From Candidatus Woodwardiibium gallinarum (GTDB lineage Bacteria > Bacillota > Clostridia > Oscillospirales > CAG-382), in assembly GCA_904419545.1 (NCBI GenBank), contig CAJFRY010000023.1:1-32269 (forward strand): a stretch of 32,269 nucleotides of DNA, in the 5' to 3' direction. Shown here one piece after another: positions 7,076 to 15,769 of the stretch (its first letter is position 1; each line of letters opens with the position of its first letter). The notes under the pieces are model-generated. The model was given only the letters and a program-made list of their open reading frames with translations, ran no database searches and had not been told where the DNA came from. A program made the position numbers and the translations under genes.

Positions 7076-8527
7076 TTACGCCCGCTTTCTGTAGAAAAAG
7101 TAGCCCGCTGCAGCAAAAACAAGCACAATTGCGGCAATCATAATATAGTAGACGGCATTGCTGCCGCTTTCTCTTTCGAATGCAATCTCAATTGTCATAT
7201 CCTCAAGGATACCGTCGAGTGCGAGACGGCCTTCTGCATCGGCCGTCCGTTCCAATCCGTTGACGGTGATCATCGTAAGCGTATAGCCCTCGTCGGGCGT
7301 GACTGTCAGGATACGGCTGCCGCCTTCCTCAACCTCCGGCGGTCCGTTGAGCACGGCGCTGCCGCCGTCGGTGCAGTTGAGGGTGATCCGATATACGTCG
7401 CCTCCCGGTGCCGTCGAGCCGATTGCGGCAAACTCGACATGGATTTCAGCATCGGCGGAAACATTTTCGAACATATAACTGTCCGACGTCTCCACCGTTT
7501 CGCCGTTGACGGTCACCTTGCGTATCTCGTAACCTTCGTCGGGCAGAAATACAAAGACGCAGGTTCCTCCCTGCTGCACGGTCTGCGGGACGTTGGGGGA
7601 TATGCTGCCGCCGGCGCTGCAGGACGGCGTGATCGTATATTGCGCGTCGGTTCGGATCCAGACGGCGCGCAGCACCGTTTCGCTGCCGGAGCAGGTATAC
7701 GTGTCCCCGGGGTTGTAGCGGTTGCCGTTCTGGTCCACCCAATGCGAAAATGCGTATCCTTCTTTCGATTGGGTGTTTTCCGCGACAATGAATGTGGTCT
7801 TCTCGTACAGCTCGAATGAGGCGGGCAGTTCGCCGGTCAAACCCGGTTCGTCGGTCGTATAGGTCACGCGGTGGGTCACGACCGCCTCGTTGTCTTTGGC
7901 CCAGATGGGGAGCAGCGTGACGGTGACGCTGTCGGGCGTCAACTCATTTCCGGCCGGATAGACGCGGCCGTCCCCGTCTACCCACGCGGTGAATTCGTGC
8001 CCGTCCTTTTGGAAGGGACAGTCGGCCACCGTCAGCGGATGCCCGGTCGTATAGCGGACGGGGTCCGGCTCGGTGCCGTCGACGTTGATGTCGTCTTTTT
8101 TGTAATAAAGAAATCCGCCGATCTCCAGCGGCAGCTCGGCCGGACGCTTCCAGACCGCCTGCAGGACCATATTGGACGTGACGTTTTCGATCGTATCGCC
8201 GGGATTATAACGCTGCTTGACCGTTTTCTCCTCGCCGTCCTCCATGACGGTGTAGCTGTATTCCCACGCGACGAACTCGTAGTCACGGAAGCGGATTGTG
8301 TTTTCCGCGACCGTCACGCTGCCGCCGGATGCCACTGTTGCCGACGGAGGGATGCTGCCGGTGAAAATACCGGTTGCCTCCGCGCCGGTGAGCGGATTTT
8401 CAAAATAATAGCCCTTGCCGTAGCTGACGGTAAAGGTTTCCCCTTCCGCAGCCGGTGCGGCAGCCGGCAGGATGGCCGCAAGCAGAAGTGCGGCCGCCAG
8501 CAGACGGATTGTTTTGTATTTCTTCAT
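7076..8527 (-). CDS. secreted membrane-anchored InlB-type repeat protein
   Basis: 483 aa. ATG 8527 begins MKKYKTIRLLAAALLLAA, a clear signal peptide; upstream in-frame codons are extension only. The mature part has Listeria-Bacteroides (InlB B) repeats with signatures such as FVAWEY and YNPGDT, GHEFTAWVDGDGRVYPAG, and GYAFSHWVDQNGNRYNPGDT. Two 'bacterial repeat' units follow (YTITPSCSAGGSISP, then YRITLNCTDGGSAVLNG, each with DEGY and VNG). A C-terminal transmembrane helix (YYIMIAAIVLVFAAAGYFFY) ends in RKRA, so it is membrane anchored; there is no LPXTG. Such proteins sit at the cell surface and are thought to bind ligands. It is first gene of the minus-strand cluster with a promoter at 8578-8606. 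AAAGGA lies rather far from the start (about 15 nt). Confidence 0.85.
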   Translation of the reverse strand: MKKYKTIRLLAAALLLAAILPAAAPAAEGETFTVSYGKGYYFENPLTGAEATGIFTGSIPPSATVASGGSVTVAENTIRFRDYEFVAWEYSYTVMEDGEEKTVKQRYNPGDTIENVTSNMVLQAVWKRPAELPLEIGGFLYYKKDDINVDGTEPDPVRYTTGHPLTVADCPFQKDGHEFTAWVDGDGRVYPAGNELTPDSVTVTLLPIWAKDNEAVVTHRVTYTTDEPGLTGELPASFELYEKTTFIVAENTQSKEGYAFSHWVDQNGNRYNPGDTYTCSGSETVLRAVWIRTDAQYTITPSCSAGGSISPNVPQTVQQGGTCVFVFLPDEGYEIRKVTVNGETVETSDSYMFENVSADAEIHVEFAAIGSTAPGGDVYRITLNCTDGGSAVLNGPPEVEEGGSRILTVTPDEGYTLTMITVNGLERTADAEGRLALDGILEDMTIEIAFERESGSNAVYYIMIAAIVLVFAAAGYFFYRKRA

Positions 8528-8577
8528 TATTGAAACGCCTGTTCCTTTCTCCGCGGGGCGGAATGTCCTTATCACAT

Positions 8578-8606
8578 ATTTTACCACAAATCCTACGGTT
8601 TGTAAA
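8578..8606 (-). promoter_or_regulatory. promoter of the surface protein/ANT(6)/galM/DUF2130 cluster
   Basis: Minus strand TTTACA (8606-8601), 17 nt, TAAAAT (8583-8578). It is back-to-back with the polA promoter 27 bp away. Confidence 0.75.
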
Positions 8607-8632
8607 CACATAAATCCATAGCGGACTTTGCC

Positions 8633-8661
8633 TTGACAAAAGGGCGCGCCGGTAGTATACT
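8633..8661 (+). promoter_or_regulatory. polA promoter
   Basis: TTGACA (8633-8638), 17 nt, TATACT (8656-8661). The transcript would start near 8668, about 35 nt before the polA GTG. Confidence 0.85.
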
Positions 8662-8701
8662 GAAGTGTGAAAAATCAGAAGACTGCATAAGGGAGGCAAC
8701 C

Positions 8702-11212
8702 GTGGAAACCATACTCGTTTTTGACGGCAACAGCATATTGAACCGGGCCTTTTACGGTGTGCGGCCGCTTACCGCACCGGACGGAATGCCGACCAACGCG
8801 ATCTTCGGCTTCGTCAACATCCTTCTTAAAAATGTGGAGACGGTTTCACCGACGGCGGTCGCCGTCGCCTTCGATCTGCCCGCACCCACCTTCCGCCATA
8901 AGGCCTGCGAGACTTACAAGGCGAACCGGAAGGGGATGCCCGAGGAACTGGCCGTCCAGCTTCCGGTTGCGAAGGAAATTTGCGCGCACCTCGGCTATAC
9001 CGTCGTCACCTGCGAGGGCTACGAGGCCGACGACCTGCTCGGCACCATTGCTGCGGCCGCCGAACGGGACGGCGACGACTGTGTGCTCGTCACCGGCGAC
9101 CGCGACAGCTTTCAGCTTGTGTCTCCGCACGTGAAGGTATGCCTTGCCGCCAATAACGAGACGAAGGTATACGATTCCGCACGCATTGCGGATGAATACG
9201 GCGTGTCCCCCGCGCAGCTTGTGGATGTCAAGGCGATCATGGGCGATACGTCGGACAATATCAAGGGGGTCAGCGGTATCGGCGAAAAAGGCGCACTGTC
9301 GCTGATTGCGAAATACGGCTCGCTCGACGGCGTGTACGCCAACCTCGATTCGGAAAAGGGCGCGTTGAAAACCAAGCTCGAAAACGGGAAGGAAAGCGCC
9401 TATCAGTCCTATTTCCTTGCCAAAATCTGCACTGAGGCGCCCATTCCCGCTTCTGCGGCCGCATATCGCCTTCGCGAACGGGATGACGCGGGGCTGTTGC
9501 AAATCCTCGAACGGCTCGGCTTCCGTCAGCTCGTCTCCCGCTTATGGCCGGAGGGACCGCCTGCTGTAAAAGCGGAGCCGGCTGTCCCCGCAGAGGCTGA
9601 AACGGCCGGCGCCGACACGCTGCTTGCGCTGCCGCCGGAGGAGGCGCTGGGCGTCCTTCCGGCAGACGGTGAGGTGACCGTCTGTGCGGACGGCAGGCTG
9701 CTGCGCTGCCCGCTGGACGCGCGGCTGAAGCCCTTCTTTGAGGACCCCGCCCGCCGGCTGATCCTTTGGAGCATCAAAGATGCTGTCGGACTGCTGCGCA
9801 GGTACGGCGTCGAGCTGAAGGCCGACTGCCGTGACGTCTCGCTGGTCTGTTATCTTTTGTCGCCGACCGGCGGCGGCCGCACCTTCGCACAGGCTGCAGA
9901 GGAATACCTCGGCACGAGTACGCCGGCCGACGCGGCAGCGCTGCCGGCGCTGGACGAAAAGATCTGGCCGCTGCTTTTGCAGAACGAGCAGCTTTCTCTG
10001 TATGAAGAAATCGAAAAGCCGCTTTCCTATGTGCTGGCAGATATGGAGCGCGACGGGTTCGCCGTGGATGCGGACGGCCTGCGTGCCTTCGGCGCGCAGC
10101 TTGAGGAGGGTGTGCGCGAGGTGGAGGCGCGTATCTTCGACCTTGCGGGGGAGACTTTCAACGTCAACTCGCCCAAGCAGCTCGGCAGCGTGCTGTTCGA
10201 TAAGCTCGGTCTGCCGCATTATAAGAAGAACCGGAACGGCTACTCTACCGACGCGGATGTACTTGAGAGATTGCGGGACAAGCATCCCATCATCGATCTG
10301 ATCCTCTATTACCGTCAGCTTTCCAAGCTCAAAAGCACCTATGCCGATGGGCTGCTGAAGGTGATCGACCGGACCGACGGCCGTATCCACACCACCTTCC
10401 GTCAGACACTCACGCAGACGGGACGCCTGTCGTCGGTTGAGCCGAATCTGCAGAATATCCCCGTCCGCACGGGACTTGGCCGTACCTTTCGGAAATTCTT
10501 TGTCGCTTCTCCCGGCTGCCTGCTCGTGGACGCGGACTATTCGCAGATCGAGCTGCGTATTTTGGCGCACATCTCGGAGGATGAAACGCTCATCGCCGCT
10601 TTCAATGCCGGTGCCGACATCCATACCATCACGGCTTCGCAGGTGTTCGGCGTTTCACCCGAGCTGGTTACCGGCGAGATGCGCAAGCGTGCCAAGGCGG
10701 TCAATTTCGGCATCATTTACGGCATCGGCGACTATTCGCTTTCGGAGGATATCGGCGTGTCGATGCGCGAGGCGAAGGCGTATATCGAGAGCTATTTTGA
10801 AAAATACCCGCGTATCCGCGCGTATATGGATGCCGTCAAGGCCGGTGCGCGCAGGGACGGCTACGTGACCACACTGTTCGGGCGCCGGCGGTATATCCCC
10901 GAGCTGCATTCCAAGCGCAAGCAGCTTGAGGCGTTCGGCGAGCGTGTGGCGATGAACACCCCCATTCAGGGGACGGCAGCGGATATCATTAAGAAAGCAA
11001 TGATCGACACCGCAAAAGCCCTTCGCGAGAACGGGATGCAGAGCCGGCTGATTTTGCAGATTCACGATGAACTGATCGTCGAGTCGCCGCAGGCCGAGAC
11101 AGAGCGCGCCGCTGCGCTGCTGCAAACGTGCATGGAGCGCGCGTTTACTCTCCGTGTGCCGCTGGTCGCCGAGACGCATGTCGGGAAAACGTGGTACGAC
11201 GCGAAGGGCTGA
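8702..11212 (+). CDS. polA: DNA polymerase I
   Basis: 836 aa. GTG 8702 is chosen because GGGAGG lies 5 nt upstream and the protein then opens ETILVFDGNSILNRAFYG, the usual start of the 5'-nuclease domain. That domain spans about 1-290 (ADDLLGT, DRDSFQLV, GDTSDNIKG). The middle region (about 310-460) has the shape of the 3'-5' exonuclease domain but I see no DxE pair, so proofreading is probably lost, as in Bacillus Pol I. The polymerase domain has motif A DADYSQIEL (about 610), motif B RKRAKAVNFGIIYG (about 661) and motif C QIHDELIVE (about 786). It fills gaps in repair and removes RNA primers. It heads a + strand run with the radical SAM gene, rsmI and mutY. Confidence 0.97.
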   Translation: METILVFDGNSILNRAFYGVRPLTAPDGMPTNAIFGFVNILLKNVETVSPTAVAVAFDLPAPTFRHKACETYKANRKGMPEELAVQLPVAKEICAHLGYTVVTCEGYEADDLLGTIAAAAERDGDDCVLVTGDRDSFQLVSPHVKVCLAANNETKVYDSARIADEYGVSPAQLVDVKAIMGDTSDNIKGVSGIGEKGALSLIAKYGSLDGVYANLDSEKGALKTKLENGKESAYQSYFLAKICTEAPIPASAAAYRLRERDDAGLLQILERLGFRQLVSRLWPEGPPAVKAEPAVPAEAETAGADTLLALPPEEALGVLPADGEVTVCADGRLLRCPLDARLKPFFEDPARRLILWSIKDAVGLLRRYGVELKADCRDVSLVCYLLSPTGGGRTFAQAAEEYLGTSTPADAAALPALDEKIWPLLLQNEQLSLYEEIEKPLSYVLADMERDGFAVDADGLRAFGAQLEEGVREVEARIFDLAGETFNVNSPKQLGSVLFDKLGLPHYKKNRNGYSTDADVLERLRDKHPIIDLILYYRQLSKLKSTYADGLLKVIDRTDGRIHTTFRQTLTQTGRLSSVEPNLQNIPVRTGLGRTFRKFFVASPGCLLVDADYSQIELRILAHISEDETLIAAFNAGADIHTITASQVFGVSPELVTGEMRKRAKAVNFGIIYGIGDYSLSEDIGVSMREAKAYIESYFEKYPRIRAYMDAVKAGARRDGYVTTLFGRRRYIPELHSKRKQLEAFGERVAMNTPIQGTAADIIKKAMIDTAKALRENGMQSRLILQIHDELIVESPQAETERAAALLQTCMERAFTLRVPLVAETHVGKTWYDAKG

Positions 11213-11243
11213 GAACGCGTATGAATTGAATCGGAAAGGATGG

Positions 11244-11265
11244 AGCTTTCGCGGCAGCGAAAGCT
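11244..11265 (+). repeat. palindromic element between Shine-Dalgarno and start of the radical SAM gene
   Basis: AGCTTTCGC-GGCA-GCGAAAGCT, a 9-bp stem with a 4-nt loop, placed between GGAAAGG (11233-11239) and ATG 11279. Copy two of three. The ATG at 11266, right after the stem, opens an 8-codon ORF in another frame that overlaps the main start. Confidence 0.75.
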
Positions 11266-11278
11266 ATGGGTATACATT

Positions 11279-12820
11279 ATGGTAAATCTTAACGGACGCA
11301 AAGCGCGTATGCTGCTCGTCTACCCCGACTATACTGACCGCGACATGAAAGGGAAGGTTTCGGGCGGCAATTACAGCGAGGGTCTGGCCTCGATTTCCGC
11401 CGTGCTCAAGCAGGGCGGGCATCATGTGGAGCTGCTCCACCTGCTTTATCTGCACGAAGAGACGGAATTCAAAAATAAGCTGCGGGAGAAGGGCGAGTTC
11501 GACATCATCGGCTTCTCCATCCGCACCACCGCCTTCCCCGACGCGCAGCTCTATATCCGCTGGACGCGTGAGGTCTGGCCGGATGTGTTCATCATCTGCG
11601 GCAGCTATCATTGTACCCTCGTGCCCGGCGAAGTGCTCGCCGTGCCCGAGGTCGACTGCGTCTGCATCGGCGATGGGGAATACGCCGAGCTGGAGCTGTG
11701 CGACAAGATGAGCGCCGGGGAGGATTATACCTCTATTGAATCGCTCTGGTTCAAAAACGGGGACGGGTCGTTCATCAAAAACCCCGTGCGCCCGCTGTTC
11801 GCCGACCTCGACCGCATTCCCATTCCCGATTTCGATCTGTTCGATTACGACAACCTCGAGTCGTCCAAGGTCAACACGGCTATCGTGATGATGAGCCGCG
11901 GCTGCTTCTTCAACTGCACCTACTGCGGCAACTCGCAGTTCCGCAACGTGTATCCGAACAAGAAGATTTACGCGCGCTTCCGCAGCCCGCAGAACGGCAT
12001 CCTGTACCTGAAAACGCTGCTGGAAAAGCACCCGAACATTAAATTCATCAACTTCCGCGACGCGATTTTCAATATGTTCCCGAAGTGGTTCGATGAGTTC
12101 ATCGAGCTGTATAAACAGGAAATCCATCTGCCCTTCACCGGCAACATCCGCTTCGATATCCTCACCGAGGACACCGTCCGCCGGATGAAGGAGGCCGGCT
12201 GCTACACCATCGATATGGGATTGGAGAGCGGCGACCCTGAAATGCGCTTCAAATATCTGAAACGGAATATGACCGATGAGATGATCATCAATTGCAGCAA
12301 ATGGTTCCACAAATACGGTATTTCGCAGCTTACCTACAACATCATCGGCCTGCCGCACGAGGACATCCACCGCGCGCTCAAGACCATCAAGCTCAACGCG
12401 CGCATCAAGTCCGACCGCACCATCGCCAATATTTTTTACCCGTATCCCGGCACAAAGCTCTATGACATCGCCAAGGAGGCCGGCTATCTGCCGGACGTCA
12501 TCCCGCCCGACTGCCGCGTGCCGCTCAGGCAGGAGCAGTTCCCCGAGCACGAGGTGCTGTTCATTGAGGCGTACTTTATGCACTTCGTCAAGCGCTACAA
12601 GTGGGCCTTCGCCATGCCGCGCTGGCTCGGCAGGCCCTATGAAAGATTCCTTGATTTCCGCGTGACCTCGCGAATCGTGCCGCATAAATTCCTCGTCTGG
12701 GTGCATGACCGCTATATGGGCGGGCGGAATAAGCTGCGCGATTTCCTCGTCAACCATATGCCGTCGCTTTATCTCAAGCTGCGCATGCTGCGGCACCATA
12801 AGCGTGCGAAGAAGAATTGA
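11279..12820 (+). CDS. B12-binding-domain radical SAM protein (BchE-like family)
   Basis: About 513 aa from ATG 11279; the in-frame ATG 11240 abuts the Shine-Dalgarno and would translate through the palindromic element, so it is less likely. Residues 1-150 form a cobalamin-binding Rossmann-type domain (ARMLLVYPDY, IIGFSIRTTAFPDA, VCIGDGE). The [4Fe-4S] motif is C209-x3-C213-x2-C216 in SRGCFFNCTYCGN, followed by a radical SAM barrel (IDMGLESGDPEMR, YNIIGLPHED) and a basic C-terminal tail (HHKRAKKN). The family includes methylases and ring-forming enzymes; the substrate here cannot be inferred. It lies 66 bp after polA with no evident promoter between, and its stop codon is 2 nt before the rsmI ATG, so it is co-transcribed with rsmI. 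Confidence 0.85.
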   Translation: MVNLNGRKARMLLVYPDYTDRDMKGKVSGGNYSEGLASISAVLKQGGHHVELLHLLYLHEETEFKNKLREKGEFDIIGFSIRTTAFPDAQLYIRWTREVWPDVFIICGSYHCTLVPGEVLAVPEVDCVCIGDGEYAELELCDKMSAGEDYTSIESLWFKNGDGSFIKNPVRPLFADLDRIPIPDFDLFDYDNLESSKVNTAIVMMSRGCFFNCTYCGNSQFRNVYPNKKIYARFRSPQNGILYLKTLLEKHPNIKFINFRDAIFNMFPKWFDEFIELYKQEIHLPFTGNIRFDILTEDTVRRMKEAGCYTIDMGLESGDPEMRFKYLKRNMTDEMIINCSKWFHKYGISQLTYNIIGLPHEDIHRALKTIKLNARIKSDRTIANIFYPYPGTKLYDIAKEAGYLPDVIPPDCRVPLRQEQFPEHEVLFIEAYFMHFVKRYKWAFAMPRWLGRPYERFLDFRVTSRIVPHKFLVWVHDRYMGGRNKLRDFLVNHMPSLYLKLRMLRHHKRAKKN

Positions 12821-12822
12821 AG

Positions 12823-13689
12823 ATGGCGGAGGATACAAAAACAAAGACTTTCGTCGAGCCGGGCGTGCTCTACGTCGTCCCTACGCCGATCGGCAATTTG
12901 TCCGACATCACAGAGCGCGCCCGTATCGTGCTGGCGGGCGCGGACTTTGTTGCGGCTGAGGATACGCGGAACACGGCGCACCTCCTGACGCTGCTGGGAC
13001 TGAAAAAAACCTGTGTGCCCTATCACGAGCATAACGCGCGTGCCGCCGGAGCGCACATCGTGTCCGAGCTGAAGGCGGGCAAAAGCTGCGCACTCGTCAC
13101 CGACGCGGGTACGCCCGCCGTCTCCGACCCGGGCGAGCAGCTCGTCGCGCTCTGCGCGGCGGAAGGGGTGCGCGTGGTGCCGCTGCCCGGCGCCTGCGCC
13201 GCCGTCTGCGCGCTGTCCGGCGCGGGGCTGCCCAGCAGAAGGTTCGCGTTCGAAGGCTTCCTGCCGACGAAAAAGAGCGTCCGCGCGCGTTATCTTGAAA
13301 GTCTGCGCGGCGACACGCATACGCTCGTATTCTATATTGCGCCGCATGACGCGCCCCGTGACCTTGCCGATCTCTATGAAGCGCTCGGCGACCGCCGCGC
13401 CGCGCTCTGCCGCGAACTGACCAAGCTCAATGAGGAAATCCTGCGCGAGCGGCTGAGCGTCCTCAAGGACTGCCTGTTTACGGTCCGCGGGGAGATGGCG
13501 CTGGTCGTGGAGGGCGCTTCGGCGGCCGAATCGTGGGAGTCGCTGTCCGTGGAGGAGCACGTCGCGCTCTACGTCGGGCAGGGGATGCCCGAAATGGCGG
13601 CCATCAAGGCCGTCGCCGCCGATCGGGGACTGCCCAAGAGCGAGGTCTATGCGCGCGTCAAGATCAAAGAAGAAAAAGCGGATGGCTGA
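12823..13689 (+). CDS. rsmI: 16S rRNA (cytidine-1402 2'-O) methyltransferase
   Basis: 288 aa. It methylates the 2'-OH of C1402 in the decoding centre of 16S rRNA using SAM. Seen: PTPIGNLSDITERA at about 18-31, AAEDTRNTAHLL, LVTDAGTPAVSDPG, LPGACAAVCALSGAGL (the tetrapyrrole-methylase-like SAM pocket), RELTKLNEEI and GEMALVVEG. Length matches the family. ATG 12823 is preferred to an in-frame TTG at 12817, although its Shine-Dalgarno is weak (GAAG), consistent with coupling to the radical SAM gene ending at 12820. Confidence 0.95.
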   Translation: MAEDTKTKTFVEPGVLYVVPTPIGNLSDITERARIVLAGADFVAAEDTRNTAHLLTLLGLKKTCVPYHEHNARAAGAHIVSELKAGKSCALVTDAGTPAVSDPGEQLVALCAAEGVRVVPLPGACAAVCALSGAGLPSRRFAFEGFLPTKKSVRARYLESLRGDTHTLVFYIAPHDAPRDLADLYEALGDRRAALCRELTKLNEEILRERLSVLKDCLFTVRGEMALVVEGASAAESWESLSVEEHVALYVGQGMPEMAAIKAVAADRGLPKSEVYARVKIKEEKADG

Positions 13690-13763
13690 AAGCGAAAAGA
13701 AGTATCCGGAATCTGCTGTCTTCCGTTCGGAATCCTATTTTTGAATATCAAGTAAGAAATGTT

Positions 13764-13792
13764 TTTTGCGGGAGGACTCTCCTCCCGCAAAA
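13764..13792 (+). promoter_or_regulatory. 13-bp perfect stem-loop in front of mutY
   Basis: TTTTGCGGGAGGA / TCCTCCCGCAAAA around loop CTC, ending 14 nt before ATG 13807 and only 2 nt before the GGAAAGG Shine-Dalgarno. It has no T-run on either side, so it is not a classical terminator. It may affect translation initiation or processing between rsmI and mutY. Confidence 0.45.
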
Positions 13793-13806
13793 CGGAAAGG
13801 CGATTT

Positions 13807-14850
13807 ATGCAGCGGGAAGAAGTCTATGCGCGTCTCCCCGGCGCGCTGCTGCCATGGTATGCCATGTCCGCGCGCGACCTTCCGTGGCGGCGCGACCGCG
13901 AGCCGTATCACGTCTGGCTGTCGGAAATCATGCTCCAGCAGACCCGCGTCGAGGCGGCGCGGGGGTATTATCTGCGCTTTCTGGAGGCGTTCCCTGTGCT
14001 TTCCGACCTCGCCGCGGCGGATGAAGCCCGGCTGATGAAGCTCTGGGAGGGGCTGGGGTATTATTCCCGCGCACGCAACCTGCAAAAAACCGCGAGGCTG
14101 ATCTGCGATTCCTACGGCGGGTCATTCCCGACCACGCGGGAGGAGCTGGAAAAGCTGCCCGGCGTCGGTCCTTATACGGCGGGCGCCGTTGCGTCAATTT
14201 GTTTTGAGCAGCCCAGCGCCGCTGTGGACGGCAATGTGCTGCGCGTGCTTTCGCGCCTGACGGCCGACGATGCGCCGATCGACCTGCCCGCGACACGCGC
14301 GGAAATGGCAAAACGGCTGGAGAGCGTCTATCCGGCCGACGCCTGCGGGGACTTCACGCAGGCGCTGATGGAGCTGGGCGCGGTCGTCTGCACGCCCAAA
14401 TCGCCTAAGTGCGGCCTTTGTCCGGCGCGTTCCTTTTGCACCGCTGCGGAAAACGGCGAGACGGCGCGTTATCCCGTCCGCCTGCCCAAGCGGGAAAAGC
14501 GGGTCGAAGCGCGCACGGTCCTGCTGCTCGAATGCGACGGCCGCTTCGCTGTCGAACGGCGCGGTCCGACCGGACTGCTGGCCGGGCTGTGGCAGCTACC
14601 CAACCTTTCGGGCGCGCGCAGCGCGGACGAGGCGATGGATGAGGCCGCGGCGTTGGGAACGCAGCCCGCGCAGCTCTGCCGCGAGCTGCACCGCACGCAC
14701 ATTTTCACCCATATCCGCTGGGATATGGTCTGCTACCGCATCCGCTGCCGCTTCGCGCCGCCGCGCTTCGTCTGGGCGACGCCCGGCGAGCTGCGCGAGA
14801 CGTATGCGCTGCCCACGGCCTTCCGCATCTTTCTGGAGGGCGAAGTTTAG
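13807..14850 (+). CDS. mutY: A/G-specific adenine DNA glycosylase
   Basis: 347 aa. It removes adenine mispaired with 8-oxoguanine. ATG 13807 follows GGAAAGG by 7 nt. Seen: LPWRRDREPYHVWLSEIMLQ with the catalytic Glu, LPGVGPYTAGAVAS (helix-hairpin-helix), AVDGNVLRVLSR with the catalytic Asp, and the iron-sulfur cluster motif C-x6-C-x2-C-x5-C (CTPKSPKCGLCPARSFC). The C-terminal third is the NUDIX-like 8-oxoG recognition domain (LLAGLWQLPNL, HIFTHIRWDM). Length is normal. It lies downstream of rsmI on the same strand. Confidence 0.96.
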   Translation: MQREEVYARLPGALLPWYAMSARDLPWRRDREPYHVWLSEIMLQQTRVEAARGYYLRFLEAFPVLSDLAAADEARLMKLWEGLGYYSRARNLQKTARLICDSYGGSFPTTREELEKLPGVGPYTAGAVASICFEQPSAAVDGNVLRVLSRLTADDAPIDLPATRAEMAKRLESVYPADACGDFTQALMELGAVVCTPKSPKCGLCPARSFCTAAENGETARYPVRLPKREKRVEARTVLLLECDGRFAVERRGPTGLLAGLWQLPNLSGARSADEAMDEAAALGTQPAQLCRELHRTHIFTHIRWDMVCYRIRCRFAPPRFVWATPGELRETYALPTAFRIFLEGEV

Positions 14851-14890
14851 GCGGCGTCCCGCGCTCTTTTGTCTGGAAAGGAGAGAACCA

Positions 14891-15403
14891 ATGGTCATCC
14901 TTGTCACCGGCGCTTCCCATACGGGGAAAACGCTGCTCGCGCAGCGGCTTTTGGAACAGTACCGTTACCTCTGCGTGTCGATCGATCTGCTGAAGATGGG
15001 TCTCATCCGCAGCGGCTATACCGACCTAACGCCCGAGGACGACGGCAAGCTGACTGAATACCTCTGGCCGGTCCTGCGTGAGATGATTAAGACCGCCGTC
15101 GAAAACAACCAGAACCTCATCCTCGAGGGCGTCTATATCCCCCTGAACTGGGCGGAGGACTTCGGGCCGCGCTATCGGCAGTCGATCCGCTGCATCTGTC
15201 TGGTGATGACCGAGCGCTATATCCGCGCGCACTTCGACGACATCCGCGCCTACGCGAGCGTGATCGAGAACCGTATGGACGACAGCGGGCTGACCCTCGA
15301 CGGCGTGCTGGCCGACAACGCGGATTTCCTCGCCCGCTGCCGCGCAAACGGCGTCGAGCCGCTGCTGATCGACGGGAAGTACGACGTCCGTGTGACGCTG
15401 TGA
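14891..15403 (+). CDS. small P-loop kinase (zeta-toxin/nucleoside-kinase-like), unknown substrate
   Basis: 170 aa from ATG 14891, preceded by AAAGGAGAG. It has a Walker A P-loop GASHTGKT near residue 6, a probable acceptor-binding Asp in CVSIDLLKMGL, and NQNLILEGVYIP, which resembles the Walker B/lid approach of small-molecule kinases. The C-terminus ends VEPLLIDGKYDV. The fold is like 2-phosphoglycerate, chloramphenicol or zeta-type kinases; no antitoxin is nearby, so a metabolic kinase is more likely. It starts 40 bp after mutY and probably shares its transcript. A remnant of another kinase tail lies just downstream. Confidence 0.7.
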   Translation: MVILVTGASHTGKTLLAQRLLEQYRYLCVSIDLLKMGLIRSGYTDLTPEDDGKLTEYLWPVLREMIKTAVENNQNLILEGVYIPLNWAEDFGPRYRQSIRCICLVMTERYIRAHFDDIRAYASVIENRMDDSGLTLDGVLADNADFLARCRANGVEPLLIDGKYDVRVTL

Positions 15404-15445
15404 AGCGCGGCAGGGAAGGGCGAAAACAAATCGCCCTTTTTTACC

Positions 15446-15509
15446 GGAGGCTGCTGCGTGACGACGCGAATCATCGCTGCGAAAGCCTGGACGGCGAAGT
15501 TCCTTTTGA
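15446..15509 (+). repeat. inverted repeat, arm 1 of short block
   Basis: About 62 bp including CGACGCGAATCATCGCTGCG and ACGGCGAAGT. It recurs as reverse complement at 16124-16187 with only a few differences by eye. Confidence 0.75.
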
Positions 15510-15588
15510 GAATTATATCAAAATAGACAATTCGCATCTTGCGCCGGAGGCTGCGGCAGAAAAGATAAAAGAAGCGTTTGGCCTGTAA
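15500..15588 (+). pseudogene. fragment: C-terminal tail of a P-loop/nucleoside-kinase-like protein (copy A)
   Basis: The frame reads FENYIKIDNSHLAPEAAAEK then IKEAFGL and a stop, typical of the last 27 residues of small kinases. There is no P-loop or start codon with a Shine-Dalgarno before it. Just upstream (15446-15509) is a block that recurs inverted at 16124-16187. It is a decayed piece, not an expressed gene. A homologous tail (TAKTIKEAFDL, stop) lies on the minus strand at about 16640-16680. Confidence 0.5.
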
Positions 15589-15765
15589 TACGGGATTTGA
15601 TTGCTGCCTATTCGATATATGCTTTTGGAGGAAAGATGGTAAAGGAGGCTGTTCAGCCTCTTTTTTCTTTATGCAATTGTGCGGCACGGCTGGGGAAAAC
15701 AGATAGGGAACGGTGGCTTCTCCCGCATTTTTATACGATGGGCGCAGATGTTCGGCAGGGGTTCA
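15548..15765 (+). repeat. diverged inverted repeat, arm 1 (kinase tail + terminator + downstream)
   Basis: The block runs from the kinase-tail fragment through a GGAGG...CCTCTTTTTTCTTTATGC stretch and GCGGCACGGC to a TTCTCCCGCATTTTTATACGATGG-like segment. Its reverse complement at 16478-16680 has the same elements in the same order, with substitutions and small indels. Confidence 0.65.
15641..15667 (+). terminator. intrinsic terminator after the mutY/kinase transcript
   Basis: GGAGGCTG-TTC-AGCCTC followed by TTTTTTC. It is a compact stem with a six-T run on the + strand, about 240 bp beyond the small kinase stop codon. Confidence 0.75.
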
Positions 15766-15769
15766 GGCA

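Noticed and set aside
11264..12844. Long minus-strand ORF opposite the radical SAM gene
   Set aside because: It mirrors a recognised gene with intact motifs; GC-rich coding sequence often leaves the opposite strand open. The same applies to minus-strand frames opposite polA and the YhaN-like gene.
15400..15499. A 62-aa gene starting at 15400
   Set aside because: The start overlaps the previous stop without a Shine-Dalgarno, and the first part is the inverted-repeat block; only the tail resembles a protein.
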